DNA of 64,000 nt from assembly GCA_015664885.1 (NCBI GenBank), contig DQPL01000064.1, positions 62,001-126,000 on the forward strand, in the 5' to 3' direction. Position numbers and translations under genes: made by a program. Under the pieces are notes generated by a model. The model searched no databases and was not told the origin of the DNA. It was given only the letters and a program-made list of their open reading frames with translations. Position 1 is the first letter of the stretch, and the number at the start of each line of letters is the position of its first letter. This document shows, piece by piece, positions 7,910 to 16,224 of this stretch. This stretch comes from Gemmatimonadota bacterium (lineage in GTDB: Bacteria > Gemmatimonadota > Gemmatimonadetes > Longimicrobiales > Gaopeijiaceae).

Positions 7910-9850
7910 ATGGGACTTAGCACTGCAGCCATACCACTCCGTCGTCTTCTGCTCACCTGTACGACCGCCGCCCTCGTCAGTCCCTGTGCGGCGCTGGCTC
8001 AGGAGTCCTCCCTGGAAACCGCCGCTCAGGCCGATCTCTGGGAAGCGACCGCGTTGAATGCGTGGCTCGAGGGCTTCATGGCTTCGCACCTCAAAGAGTT
8101 GCCGTCTGCCGGGGCCAGCGTCGCCATCGTCAAGGACGGCGAGGTGCTCGTCGCCCGGGGCTTCGGCTTGGCCAACGTCGAGGCCGATCGCGCGGTCGAC
8201 GCGGGGACTTTGTTCCGCATCGGCTCCGTCTCGAAGCTCTTCACGTGGACGGCGGTGATGCAGCTCGTCGAACAGGGACGGCTCGACCTGGATACCGACA
8301 TCAACGAGTACATGACCGACGTCGAGCTCCCCGCGACGTACGACGAGCCGGTGACGCTGTCACATCTGCTCACGCATACGCCAGGGTTCGAGGACCACAT
8401 CATCGGACTCTTCGGAACCGATGAGGAGAGCTTGCGGCCGTACGCGCAGATCCTCCAGGAGGAGCTGCCACTGCGCGTCCGTCCGCCGGGAGAGGTGGCC
8501 TCATACAGCAACCACGGCACCGGAATGGCCGCCTACATCGTCGAGGAGATTACGGGCATGTCGTTCGAGGCCTACATACAGGCGAATATCCTCGATCCGC
8601 TCGGGATGACCGAGACCACGATCGCGCAGCCCGTGCCCGACGAGCTCGCGGACCAGCTGTCCCTCGGGTACTCGAGGGCCGCGAACGACGAGTTCGAGGA
8701 GGAGGATTTCGAATATGTGCCGCTCGCCGCGGTGGGCGCGGTCAGTTCGTCCGCGACGGACATGGCGACGCTCATGATGGCCTATCTGCAGAACGGTCAG
8801 TTCGGGGACGCCAGCATTCTGTCCGAAGAGACCGCGATCCAGATGCGTCAGCCGCTGTTCCGGCACGCGCAAGCGATGAATCCCGCGCTGCACGGCTTCA
8901 TGGATATGAGCCAGGACGGCCAGTGGATCATCGGACACGGCGGTGACACCTTCTGGTTCCACACGCTGTTCGCGATGCTGCCGGAGCACGATGTCGGCGT
9001 GTTCCTATCGTACAACACCGACACAGGTGGGGCGGGTCGAGGCCGATTCATCGACACCTTCCTCGAGCGCTTCTTTCCAGTCGCCGACCCGGAGACGCTC
9101 GAGCCCGACGTGGACGCCGTAGAGCGCCTTGAGAAGTACGCCGGCACGTACCGCGGGAATCGCTTCGTGCACTCGGACTTCACGAAAGTAGGGGCGGCGC
9201 TGGGTCCACTCACGGTTTCAATCACAGAGGAAGGCGCGTTGACGACGAGCGCCACGGGGTCAACCGAGTTCGTGGAGTCGAGCGAGGGCACATTCCGCGC
9301 CTCGGACGACCACGACGTGATCGCATTTCGCGAGAACGCCGACGGGGAGGTGGCATGGATGTTCATGGGGTCGTTTCAGATCACCGCCTTCGAGCGACTA
9401 CGAGGCTTCCAGCACCCTACAGTCCAGGCTGTTCTGGTTGGCCTGTCGCTCGTCATCTTCGCGCTCGCCGTAATCTTCTGGCCCGTCACAGCAGTCGTGC
9501 GCTGGCGTTATTCGGCCACGCCCGCTGCTGAGGTCCGACTCCCGCGCTTCGCGCGCATCACGGCGTGGATCGCCGCAGCCGGATTCCTGCTGTTCGTTGT
9601 GGGGTTCGCATCGATGAGCAGCGACTTCAACGAAATTGCCTTCGGCCATCTGGAGTCCGCCAAGCGGGTTCTGGCACTCGGATCGGTTGCTGCAGGACTG
9701 GGCGCAGTCACGGTGGCCCTGGCTGTCTGGTGCTGGATCAAGGGATTTGGTAGTACTTCGACACGCGTCGTGTACTCAGTAGTCGCATCCGCATGCCTGA
9801 TCGCCATCTGGCACATGGCCTTCTGGAACCTGCTCGGCTTCCAACTGTGA
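7910..9850 (+). CDS. serine hydrolase (class C beta-lactamase/PBP4* family) with C-terminal membrane domain
   Basis: 646 aa with a signal peptide (…PCAALAQ). The beta-lactamase-fold motifs are complete: S-x-x-K in GSVSKLF (Ser106), Y-S-N in ASYSNHGTG and H-G-G in IIGHGGDT. After the ~400-residue catalytic domain comes a small beta domain (YAGTYRGNRF) and then four hydrophobic helices (VLVGLSLVIFALAVIF and three more). The enzyme is thus anchored in the inner membrane with the active site in the periplasm. Such proteins hydrolyse peptides, esters or peptidoglycan-derived D-amino-acid bonds. It is monocistronic and ends three bases before the stop of the convergent DUF4159 gene. Confidence 0.9.
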   Translation: MGLSTAAIPLRRLLLTCTTAALVSPCAALAQESSLETAAQADLWEATALNAWLEGFMASHLKELPSAGASVAIVKDGEVLVARGFGLANVEADRAVDAGTLFRIGSVSKLFTWTAVMQLVEQGRLDLDTDINEYMTDVELPATYDEPVTLSHLLTHTPGFEDHIIGLFGTDEESLRPYAQILQEELPLRVRPPGEVASYSNHGTGMAAYIVEEITGMSFEAYIQANILDPLGMTETTIAQPVPDELADQLSLGYSRAANDEFEEEDFEYVPLAAVGAVSSSATDMATLMMAYLQNGQFGDASILSEETAIQMRQPLFRHAQAMNPALHGFMDMSQDGQWIIGHGGDTFWFHTLFAMLPEHDVGVFLSYNTDTGGAGRGRFIDTFLERFFPVADPETLEPDVDAVERLEKYAGTYRGNRFVHSDFTKVGAALGPLTVSITEEGALTTSATGSTEFVESSEGTFRASDDHDVIAFRENADGEVAWMFMGSFQITAFERLRGFQHPTVQAVLVGLSLVIFALAVIFWPVTAVVRWRYSATPAAEVRLPRFARITAWIAAAGFLLFVVGFASMSSDFNEIAFGHLESAKRVLALGSVAAGLGAVTVALAVWCWIKGFGSTSTRVVYSVVASACLIAIWHMAFWNLLGFQL

Positions 9851-9853
9851 CCC

Positions 9854-10645
9854 CTAGTGGGTCATCCCATAAACGAAGTAGTTCACGCCGATCCTGAACG
9901 CCACGCTGGTCGGGTCGACCGGATACCACCCCTCCGCGGCCCACTCCCACAGATCCCCGACGTCGGCCCCCGCGTTCGCGATGGCGAGTAAGCGCTTGCT
10001 CTTGTCGTTGTCCTCGAAAAGCCCCTGAAACTTGGGAATGCCGTACTTGCGTGGACCCTCGAGGTACATCGTCAACGGATCGATCCTGTAAAACGAGTCC
10101 CAGATCGATTCGGTGCCGTCTAGGTGGATGAAATGCAACTCGGGAAATACGCGGCTCATCTGCGCAATGAGGTTCGCCATCTCGAAGTCGAAGAAGTCGT
10201 CGAACATGACCAGACCACCCTTGAGCAGGTAGGCGCGTAAGCCTTCGGCTTCGCTCTCCGTGACACGCCACTCATCGGGCTCGGACACATAGGCAATCGG
10301 GAACTGCATCAGCCGCGGGTCGTCGAACGTGAGCACGTTGCCACCCATGCGCAGCTCTCGGGTGCGGATGTCGGTCAGCTCCCGCAGAATGGTCGACATA
10401 TTGAGGTCTGCGGCGGGATAGTCGTGCGACCACCCGCCCCACCGACCGTATCCATCGTAGGGCGAGGCAGTGTGGATCCGCACAAACGTCAGGGACCCCT
10501 CGTAGGGATAGTAGGCGCAGCACCCCTGGGGGGTGCGGTCAGGTGCAGGCGTGTACGCTAGGTGGCCGTCCCGCATCGAAACACCCCATGCGGTGGCGGC
10601 GAATGTCACGGTAGCGAGGCCGACGGCGGCGCTACGGAGCAACAT
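9854..10645 (-). CDS. DUF4159-domain protein
   Basis: 263 aa with an N-terminal hydrophobic signal (AAVGLATVTFAATAWG). The DUF4159 signature is clear: FVRIHTASPYDGYGRWGGWSHDYPAADLN, then LMQFPIAYVSEP, the turn GGLVMFDDFFD and the ending AFRIGVNYFVYGMTH. Members are probably glutamine-amidotransferase-like folds that sit next to membrane or secreted systems; a biochemical role is not established. It is the last gene of a minus-strand cluster (YVTN protein, PQQ dehydrogenase, DUF4159), 18 bases after the dehydrogenase stop, so it is likely co-transcribed. Confidence 0.85.
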   Translation of the reverse strand: MLLRSAAVGLATVTFAATAWGVSMRDGHLAYTPAPDRTPQGCCAYYPYEGSLTFVRIHTASPYDGYGRWGGWSHDYPAADLNMSTILRELTDIRTRELRMGGNVLTFDDPRLMQFPIAYVSEPDEWRVTESEAEGLRAYLLKGGLVMFDDFFDFEMANLIAQMSRVFPELHFIHLDGTESIWDSFYRIDPLTMYLEGPRKYGIPKFQGLFEDNDKSKRLLAIANAGADVGDLWEWAAEGWYPVDPTSVAFRIGVNYFVYGMTH

Positions 10646-10663
10646 AGGACTAATCGTGACGGC

Positions 10664-12508
10664 CTACCGCTCGGGCAACGCGAAGACGAACAGCGTGTGG
10701 CCTACACCCGCGCGGCCTGTCGGGGCTTGGATGCCGAGCTCACGCACATGCCCGGACGACGTGGTGGTCCCGCCTGGGGCGAAAACCGCTACGTATTGCC
10801 TGCCGTTCACCGAGTAGCTGATGGGGGCCATGTCGCTGACTCCGCTGAGCACCGTCTGCCACAGGATCTCTCCCGTCCACTGGTCGAGCGCGTAGAAGCG
10901 CCGATAGGTGTCGGCGGCAAAGAGCAGGCCGCCACCCGTGGTCAGCATGCCGTAGAGGGGGGCTTCGAGCTCGAGGCGCCATAACGTCTCTCCGGTGGCG
11001 ACATCGATGGCCTCCGGCTGCCCGAGATTCGCCGCCGGGCTCGGCACGGTGCGCACGTTGGTCGTGTTGTAGCCGTGCTCCAGCGAGGGCGTCAACGAAG
11101 TGACCCGCACGACTGTGCAGCGCCCGTTCCAGGCCGGGAGGTAGTACGCGTTCGTGAGCGGGCTATAGGCGCCCTGAGGGATCAGTCTGTTCTCCTTACA
11201 TACCGTGGTTTCGCGCTGCGAGTCAGCGCGCATCACCGCATCAGGGTTCGTTGTGTAGGCGCCAGTCCGTCCGTCGTAGCCCTCGATGACGGTCTGATGT
11301 GCGGTGGGTCTCGCGTACAGGAAGGTCCCGTCACTCCTGTCATACACGTAGAAAATCGCGTCCTTCGAGAAGGAGCCCACCACGAGGTCGCGGGGTTCGC
11401 CGGGTGTGATGTCCGGGTTCACTCCAAGCGGATCGGGCGGACTGGGTGTCACCGGAGAGTCGACCAGGATGCGGTCGAAGACCGCGTCGTTGTTCCACAT
11501 GTCCGTGTGGTGCTGCGCCCACCACACCAGCTCACCCGACCTGTAGTCCAGTGCGACTGTCGATCCCTGATAGAGTCGATCGGGCCATTCACCGTCCGTC
11601 CCGGCGAGCTCAGGTTGCTGCGGTGCGCTCGAGCCGAGCCCGAAAATGAACAACCCTCGTTCCGTGTCGACGGACGGAGTCATCCACGGCGACATGTTCC
11701 GCCTCGACGGGAGAGGATAGACCTGGGGATCATCTCCCCACGTGTCGTGCATGGGATCGTCTTCAGTCGGGCTGGTATACCAACGCCACATCCTTTGACC
11801 GGTCTCCGCATCGTAGGCAGACAGGTGACACGGCTCCGGCGCGGCCCAAGCCGTGCAATTGTAGGGCACGACGACGACGCCGTTGAACGCCACCGGCGCA
11901 CCGCTGGGCTGTTGGCCACGCCGGAAGTCAGTCATCTGCGATTCCCAGAGCAGCTCACCCGTCTGAGCGTCCAGGGCGAAGATCATCCCGTCTGTCGAAT
12001 GACTGATGAGCCTGTCCCCGTAGAGAAACACGCCTCTGCCTCGATGTACCGTGATGCCAGTGCGAGCCCCGGCGTTCGCGGCGGCGATCATCTCATCCGG
12101 CAGGGGCCGCGAGTACTGCCAGAGCACATCTCCCGTAGTGGCATCGTGTGCGCTATAGCGCTCGTTCGGGTGACGCACGTACATGACGCCGTCGTAGACG
12201 GTCGGCTCTACCTGCATGCCTCCGGATCCCGGTCCACCAGCCGCCAGTGCATACGACCACGCGAGCTGGAGCTCCCGCACGTTGTCCCGGGTGATGTGCT
12301 CCAGCGGGCTGTACCCCCACTGCCGGTAACCGCCGCGCCACATGAGCCAGTCCTCCGGGTCCGGGTCGTTCAGCGTCTCTTGGGTGACCGGGACGAAGTC
12401 GGCGCCAGGCCGCTGCGCGCGAGCTTCACGGCCGAGGCAGACCGTGAGGAACGCGGCGCCCAGGAGCCCGGCGATCGCACGGCCAAGCACGCGCATCATC
12501 CGGGGCAA
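10664..12508 (-). CDS. PQQ-dependent quinoprotein dehydrogenase
   Basis: 614 aa with a signal peptide (AIAGLLGAAFLTVCLGREARAQ). The opening WLMWRGGYRQWGYSPLEHIT and repeated tryptophan-docking motifs (LDAQTGELLWES, YDAETGQRMWRWY, IDVATGETLWRLE, LDQWTGEILWQT) define an eight-bladed PQQ propeller. HHTDMWNNDAVF contains the likely catalytic Asp. No vicinal-Cys pair is seen, unlike methanol dehydrogenases. It probably oxidises an alcohol, sugar or polyol in the periplasm with a cytochrome or quinone acceptor. Its start overlaps the end of the YVTN gene by 13 bases, suggesting coupling. A second dehydrogenase lies on the opposite strand. Confidence 0.9.
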   Translation of the reverse strand: MPRMMRVLGRAIAGLLGAAFLTVCLGREARAQRPGADFVPVTQETLNDPDPEDWLMWRGGYRQWGYSPLEHITRDNVRELQLAWSYALAAGGPGSGGMQVEPTVYDGVMYVRHPNERYSAHDATTGDVLWQYSRPLPDEMIAAANAGARTGITVHRGRGVFLYGDRLISHSTDGMIFALDAQTGELLWESQMTDFRRGQQPSGAPVAFNGVVVVPYNCTAWAAPEPCHLSAYDAETGQRMWRWYTSPTEDDPMHDTWGDDPQVYPLPSRRNMSPWMTPSVDTERGLFIFGLGSSAPQQPELAGTDGEWPDRLYQGSTVALDYRSGELVWWAQHHTDMWNNDAVFDRILVDSPVTPSPPDPLGVNPDITPGEPRDLVVGSFSKDAIFYVYDRSDGTFLYARPTAHQTVIEGYDGRTGAYTTNPDAVMRADSQRETTVCKENRLIPQGAYSPLTNAYYLPAWNGRCTVVRVTSLTPSLEHGYNTTNVRTVPSPAANLGQPEAIDVATGETLWRLELEAPLYGMLTTGGGLLFAADTYRRFYALDQWTGEILWQTVLSGVSDMAPISYSVNGRQYVAVFAPGGTTTSSGHVRELGIQAPTGRAGVGHTLFVFALPER

Positions 12509-13101
12509 GTGCTGCCCGTCAGCTCGCCTCGAACCCAGCTAGCCAGCATCTGCCACTCGGGGTTGTCCGGTCCAGGCGCCAGGCTGGCCACCGCCCACCG
12601 CTCGTCGTCGGTCACGTAGATGTTGTGGACTCCGCGGTGCATGCGGATGGTCCTGATCACCTCGTGCGTATCGATGTCGATGACGTCCGTGTAGGGCCCT
12701 CCGCCCCTGATCCCGACGTAGAGCTTTCTGATCTCCCTGCTCATCGAGATGTTGTTGGGCCGCCCCGACAGCGGGATATGATCGACAACCTCCAACGTGC
12801 GCGTATCGACTATGTCGATGGCCTCGTGCATCTCGTTGGAGAAGTAGTAATAGAGGCCCTCCGGATGCTCGGCGACGCCGTGCACGTGCGGAAGACCCTC
12901 GATCACACCCAGCACCTCATGAGTCTCGGGGTCGATGAGGTGCGCGTTCGTGCCGGCCGAGTTGGTCTGGATGATGCGCGCCACCTGGTCGGTTTGCGCC
13001 GCCAAGGGTGCGCCGACGATCGCGCCGCCCAAGGCTGACATCGAGACTGCCGACACGGACAGCGCCGACCTCAGGAATCGCTTGCTCCACAAGTCCCCCA
13101 T
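12496..13101 (-). CDS. YVTN-type beta-propeller protein, apparently shortened
   Basis: 201 aa from ATG at 13101, with GGAGG eight bases upstream. A signal peptide (…GAPLAAQ) is followed by YVTN-family blades: DPETHEVLGVIEGLPHVHGV, IVDTRTLEVVDHIPLSGRPNNI, DIDTHEVIRTIRMHRGVHNIYVT. Full proteins of this family have about 330-360 residues. Here the propeller stops after WAVASLAPG and a short tail of different character follows (NPEWQMLASWVRGELTG), which resembles the C-terminal helix of a c-type cytochrome. A deletion may have fused two genes. It leads the cluster with the PQQ dehydrogenase and may have been a periplasmic binding partner. Confidence 0.7.
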   Translation of the reverse strand: MGDLWSKRFLRSALSVSAVSMSALGGAIVGAPLAAQTDQVARIIQTNSAGTNAHLIDPETHEVLGVIEGLPHVHGVAEHPEGLYYYFSNEMHEAIDIVDTRTLEVVDHIPLSGRPNNISMSREIRKLYVGIRGGGPYTDVIDIDTHEVIRTIRMHRGVHNIYVTDDERWAVASLAPGPDNPEWQMLASWVRGELTGSTCPG

Positions 13102-13118
13102 GATGATGCCTCCGTCGA

Positions 13119-13320
13119 TCAGAAAACCGCGATCGGGTTGAGCGGCGAACCAGTGCCACCGGTTACCGGACTCGGACCCGCAGTCAGCAGGAATTCCCAG
13201 CGTCCCTCGCGCACCGCCGTCTCTGCAAGCGCCCCGAGGCGGCACACCTTTGAGCCGGGGGAAGTCGAGCAGGATGCCGGGCGTCACGATGCCACCAGTG
13301 TTGGGATCTGGACCGCTCGC
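13119..13320 (-). pseudogene. cyclase-family (kynurenine formamidase-like) gene remnant
   Basis: Two pieces of a cyclase-family protein are visible. Upstream in the minus direction is VTPGILLDFPRLKGVP, the conserved central motif. After a frame change near base 13230 follows LAETAVREGRWEFLLTAGP and PVTGGTGSPLNPIAVF with a TGA at 13119-13121, the characteristic C terminus. About 100 residues that should lie between them are missing, as is the N-terminal half, which would overlap the divergent PQQ gene. The remnant lies directly upstream of the YVTN gene and was probably the original first gene of that operon. Confidence 0.65.
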
Positions 13321-13395
13321 CACAAGGTCCTTGCTCACCCAACGCCCCACTCCTACCCTGGCCTCACGCTCCACTCCAGCCGCCAGGGCCCCGAG

Positions 13396-15204
13396 ATGAT
13401 CGATCGCCTTCGATGCGTCACGCCACAACAGTTGATTCGGGGAGTGGCCTGCGCCGCCTTCATGGGCCTGCTCGCCACATTGAGCGTCTCCGTTGCGGCT
13501 GGGCAGGCGGCTGGTCAGTCCACCGCTGCCGAGCGATCTATCGTGGAGGACTACGGGCCGGTGACTGCCGCAATGCTCATCGACCCGCCGGCCGGCGACT
13601 GGTTGATGTGGCGCAGAACGTACGGCCATTGGGGCTACAGTCCGCTCGAGCAGATCAATCGGTCCAACGTAGACGAGCTCCGCCTCGCGTGGGCGTGGAC
13701 GATGGAGCGAGGACTGCAGGAGACCACCCCGCTTGTGCACGACGGCGTCATGTTCCTGCCCCAGGCCTGTGATTTCGTCGAAGCGGTGGACGCCCGGGAC
13801 GGAACACTCCTGTGGACATACCGCCGGACGCGCGTCGAGCACATCGCGAGACTCGCGTGCGCGAACCGGAACGCGGTGCTCTTCGGCGACCGGCTTTTCA
13901 TCGCGACACACGATGCATTCCTGGTGGCTTTGAACGCGCTCACCGGGGAAGTCGAGTGGGAGCAGCAGGTCGGCGACTGGACGATCGGCCACCACTACTC
14001 CGGTGGTCCCCAACTCATCGAAGGCCAAGTCGTGGCTGGAATGTCCGGGTGCTACTACATCAACACGCGGTGCTGGATCTCAGCGCACGACCCAGAGACC
14101 GGTGTGGAGCTGTGGCGGACGCACACCCTCGCGTACTCCGGAGAACCGGGCGGTGACACCTGGGGTGATGTTCCGGACGAAGAGAGGCGCGGCGGCTCGT
14201 CCTGGATCGCGCCGAGCTACGACCCTGAGCTGGGGCTCATCTTCGCGGGCGTGGCCGTACCGGTCCCGTGGGGGTCGGTTCAGCGGGGCAAGGTGGGAGA
14301 TGCGCTGTACACGAACTCGACGTTGGCGCTCGACGCCAGCACGGGAGAGATCGTGTGGCACTTCCAGCACCTTCCAGGCGACGACTTCGACCAGGATCAC
14401 CCCTACGAGCGCGTCATCGTGGAGACGGAGGTGGCGCCCGACGCCAGCGCGGTCGAGTGGATCAACCCCGCGATTAGGCCGGGTGAGCGTCGGAAGGTGG
14501 TCACGGGCATCCCCGGCAAGCCCGGCATCATCTGGACGCTCGACGCCGCGACGGGTGACTTCTTGTGGGCTCGCAGCACGCACTTCCAGAACGTGATCGT
14601 CGGTGTGGATGTCGAAGGCCGAAAGGGGATTCCCAACCCAGAGCTGGCACGTCCCGAGATCGGCCAGGAGGTCATTGTCTGCCCCCACGCCAGCGGCGGC
14701 ACCAACTGGCAGGCAGCGGCTTATCACCCGGGGACGAATGCGCTGTACTCTTCGGGAAACAACACGTGCATGGAGTACACGCTCCTGCCGGTCGAACCGA
14801 CGACGGGCATGTACCATAGCTCTGCGGACTACAGGAAGATCCCGGTTCCCGGCCCCGACGAGAACGTGGGCGTGTTCACGGCCGTCAGCCTCGAAACCGG
14901 AAGGACGCTCTGGCAGCACCGTCAGCGGGCCGGAATGGGTGGTTCGGTGCTCACGACCGGGGGAGGTCTCGTCTTCACGACCGATGATGCCCGTCGTTTT
15001 CGCGCGTTCGACGCGGCGACCGGCGAGGTGCTTTGGGAGCAGATCCTCAACTCCACCGCCGGCGGCTTCCCGGTGAGCTACCTGGTCGATGGAGTTCAGT
15101 ACATCGCCATCGCAGTAGGCGGGGGACCGAACGCGCTCATACTCACGCCAGAGATCCGGCAGCGCTCGGGTGGCAATACTCTCTTTGTGTTTCGGTTGCG
15201 CTGA
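13396..15204 (+). CDS. PQQ-dependent quinoprotein dehydrogenase (second copy)
   Basis: 602 aa from ATG at 13396, giving a signal peptide (CAAFMGLLATLSVSVAAGQ). It is homologous to the dehydrogenase on the opposite strand: WLMWRRTYGHWGYSPLEQIN, then blades VDARDGTLLWTYR, LNALTGEVEWEQQ, HDPETGVELWRTH, LDASTGEIVWHFQ, LDAATGDFLWARS, VSLETGRTLWQHR and FDAATGEVLWEQ. HLPGDDFDQDHPYERV sits where the catalytic Asp region is expected. Periplasmic oxidation of an alcohol or polyol is likely. Upstream codons to 13138 stay open but do not resemble protein and overlap the cyclase remnant on the other strand, so the later start is preferred. Confidence 0.9.
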   Translation: MIDRLRCVTPQQLIRGVACAAFMGLLATLSVSVAAGQAAGQSTAAERSIVEDYGPVTAAMLIDPPAGDWLMWRRTYGHWGYSPLEQINRSNVDELRLAWAWTMERGLQETTPLVHDGVMFLPQACDFVEAVDARDGTLLWTYRRTRVEHIARLACANRNAVLFGDRLFIATHDAFLVALNALTGEVEWEQQVGDWTIGHHYSGGPQLIEGQVVAGMSGCYYINTRCWISAHDPETGVELWRTHTLAYSGEPGGDTWGDVPDEERRGGSSWIAPSYDPELGLIFAGVAVPVPWGSVQRGKVGDALYTNSTLALDASTGEIVWHFQHLPGDDFDQDHPYERVIVETEVAPDASAVEWINPAIRPGERRKVVTGIPGKPGIIWTLDAATGDFLWARSTHFQNVIVGVDVEGRKGIPNPELARPEIGQEVIVCPHASGGTNWQAAAYHPGTNALYSSGNNTCMEYTLLPVEPTTGMYHSSADYRKIPVPGPDENVGVFTAVSLETGRTLWQHRQRAGMGGSVLTTGGGLVFTTDDARRFRAFDAATGEVLWEQILNSTAGGFPVSYLVDGVQYIAIAVGGGPNALILTPEIRQRSGGNTLFVFRLR

Positions 15205-15297
15205 GGGCTCCACCGTAACAAGCAGCTCTTCCACGAGGGCAATTCGGTCGATACTCGACACAGACCGATCACCCACGATCCAGGACGGTAGTTGCCC

Positions 15298-15756
15298 ATG
15301 AAGTGGTCTAGCGCTGCTCTTTCGACAGTCCTCGTGCTAGGCGCCTGCGGCGGAGAGCAGGGCAACCCCACGGGACCGGGGGTTCCGGCAGACCGGCCGC
15401 AAACGCTGCCGGCGCTCGTTGAGCAGCTCCCAGGCAGCCGAAACCACAGCCCCGACTGAACTTGGTGGGGCTACAACATGCGCAAGGTGGTCCGGCGCGG
15501 GAATTTCGTCTTCACCTATGTCATCGAGAACGATGACGATCCCACCACCCCATCCACCTTCAGAGTCTACAAAAAGGAAGGAGACGGGAGCTGGATTGCG
15601 GGCGCGGGATTTGAGACGACCCGGCCGGGCACGGATGGAGGGCTTGGGTGCAGCGCCACCTTGACCTTCACGGAGCACCCTCCCACTCTGACTACCCCTC
15701 GCGATGAGCCCTGCCGGCTCTTCGCTCGATTCCACCCTCTTTCTGGGAGTCTGTCG
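15298..15756 (+). pseudogene. BNR/propeller-like lipoprotein, interrupted by TGA and lacking its C-terminal part
   Basis: The gene starts MKWSSAALSTVLVLGACGGEQ, a lipoprotein signal with lipobox LGAC. The frame continues for 53 residues to a TGA at 15457-15459 and stays open beyond it with protein-like sequence ([41 protein letters not shown]). This matches a secreted sialidase/BNR-like type of protein. After FETTRPG the expected several hundred residues are missing, and the frame runs without a stop into the ferredoxin-type gene that follows. One nonsense codon plus a large deletion make it non-functional. Confidence 0.68.
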
Positions 15757-16224
15757 ATGCCAACGGTGTCTCTGACCGTTAACGGACAGGCGGTCGAAGG
15801 CGAGGCCGAGGGAAGGACCTTGCTCGTCGACTTCATCCGCGAAACCCTCGGGCTCACCGGCACCCACGTGGGGTGCGACACCAGCCAGTGCGGCGCGTGT
15901 GTCGTGCACGTGGGCGGCGCCTCGGTTAAGAGTTGCACCATGCTCGCTGTGGAGGCCGACGGTGCCGACGTCACAACCGTGGAGGGCCTCGCCACGAACG
16001 GCACGCTGCATCCGATGCAGACTGCGTTTCACGAGCATCACGGACTGCAATGCGGGTTCTGCACACCCGGGATGATGTTGAGTGGCATCGATCTGGTGGG
16101 TCGCAACGCGAACCCATCCGAGCACGAAGTGCGCGAGTGGTTGGAAGGAAACCTGTGCCGCTGCACGGGCTACCACAACATCGTCAAGGCGGTTCAAGCT
16201 GCCGCCGCTGAGATGGGAGGATGA
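15757..16224 (+). CDS. molybdenum hydroxylase small subunit, [2Fe-2S] protein (CoxS type)
   Basis: 155 aa from ATG at 15757, preceded by GGGAG at eight bases. The N-terminal plant-type ferredoxin cluster is bound by [10 protein letters not shown] plus a later Cys (KSCTM); the C-terminal helical cluster domain has [11 protein letters not shown] and [11 protein letters not shown]. All eight Cys are present. It passes electrons from the molybdenum centre to FAD in a CO-dehydrogenase/xanthine-oxidase family enzyme. The stop overlaps the start of the large subunit (ATGA). The frame upstream is continuous with the broken lipoprotein gene but is not part of this protein. Confidence 0.95.
   Translation: MPTVSLTVNGQAVEGEAEGRTLLVDFIRETLGLTGTHVGCDTSQCGACVVHVGGASVKSCTMLAVEADGADVTTVEGLATNGTLHPMQTAFHEHHGLQCGFCTPGMMLSGIDLVGRNANPSEHEVREWLEGNLCRCTGYHNIVKAVQAAAAEMGG

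Noticed and set aside
11075-12619. 514-codon plus-strand open frame opposite the PQQ dehydrogenase
   Set aside because: It has no recognisable domain and is Arg/His-rich, as expected for antisense of high-GC coding DNA.
12496-14028. A single 510-residue minus-strand protein covering the YVTN gene and beyond
   Set aside because: Codons before base 13101 are the shadow of the PQQ gene and the cyclase remnant; only the last 201 codons look coding.
15457-15459. In-frame TGA in the lipoprotein as selenocysteine
   Set aside because: No Cys is expected here and the gene also lacks its C-terminal domain.
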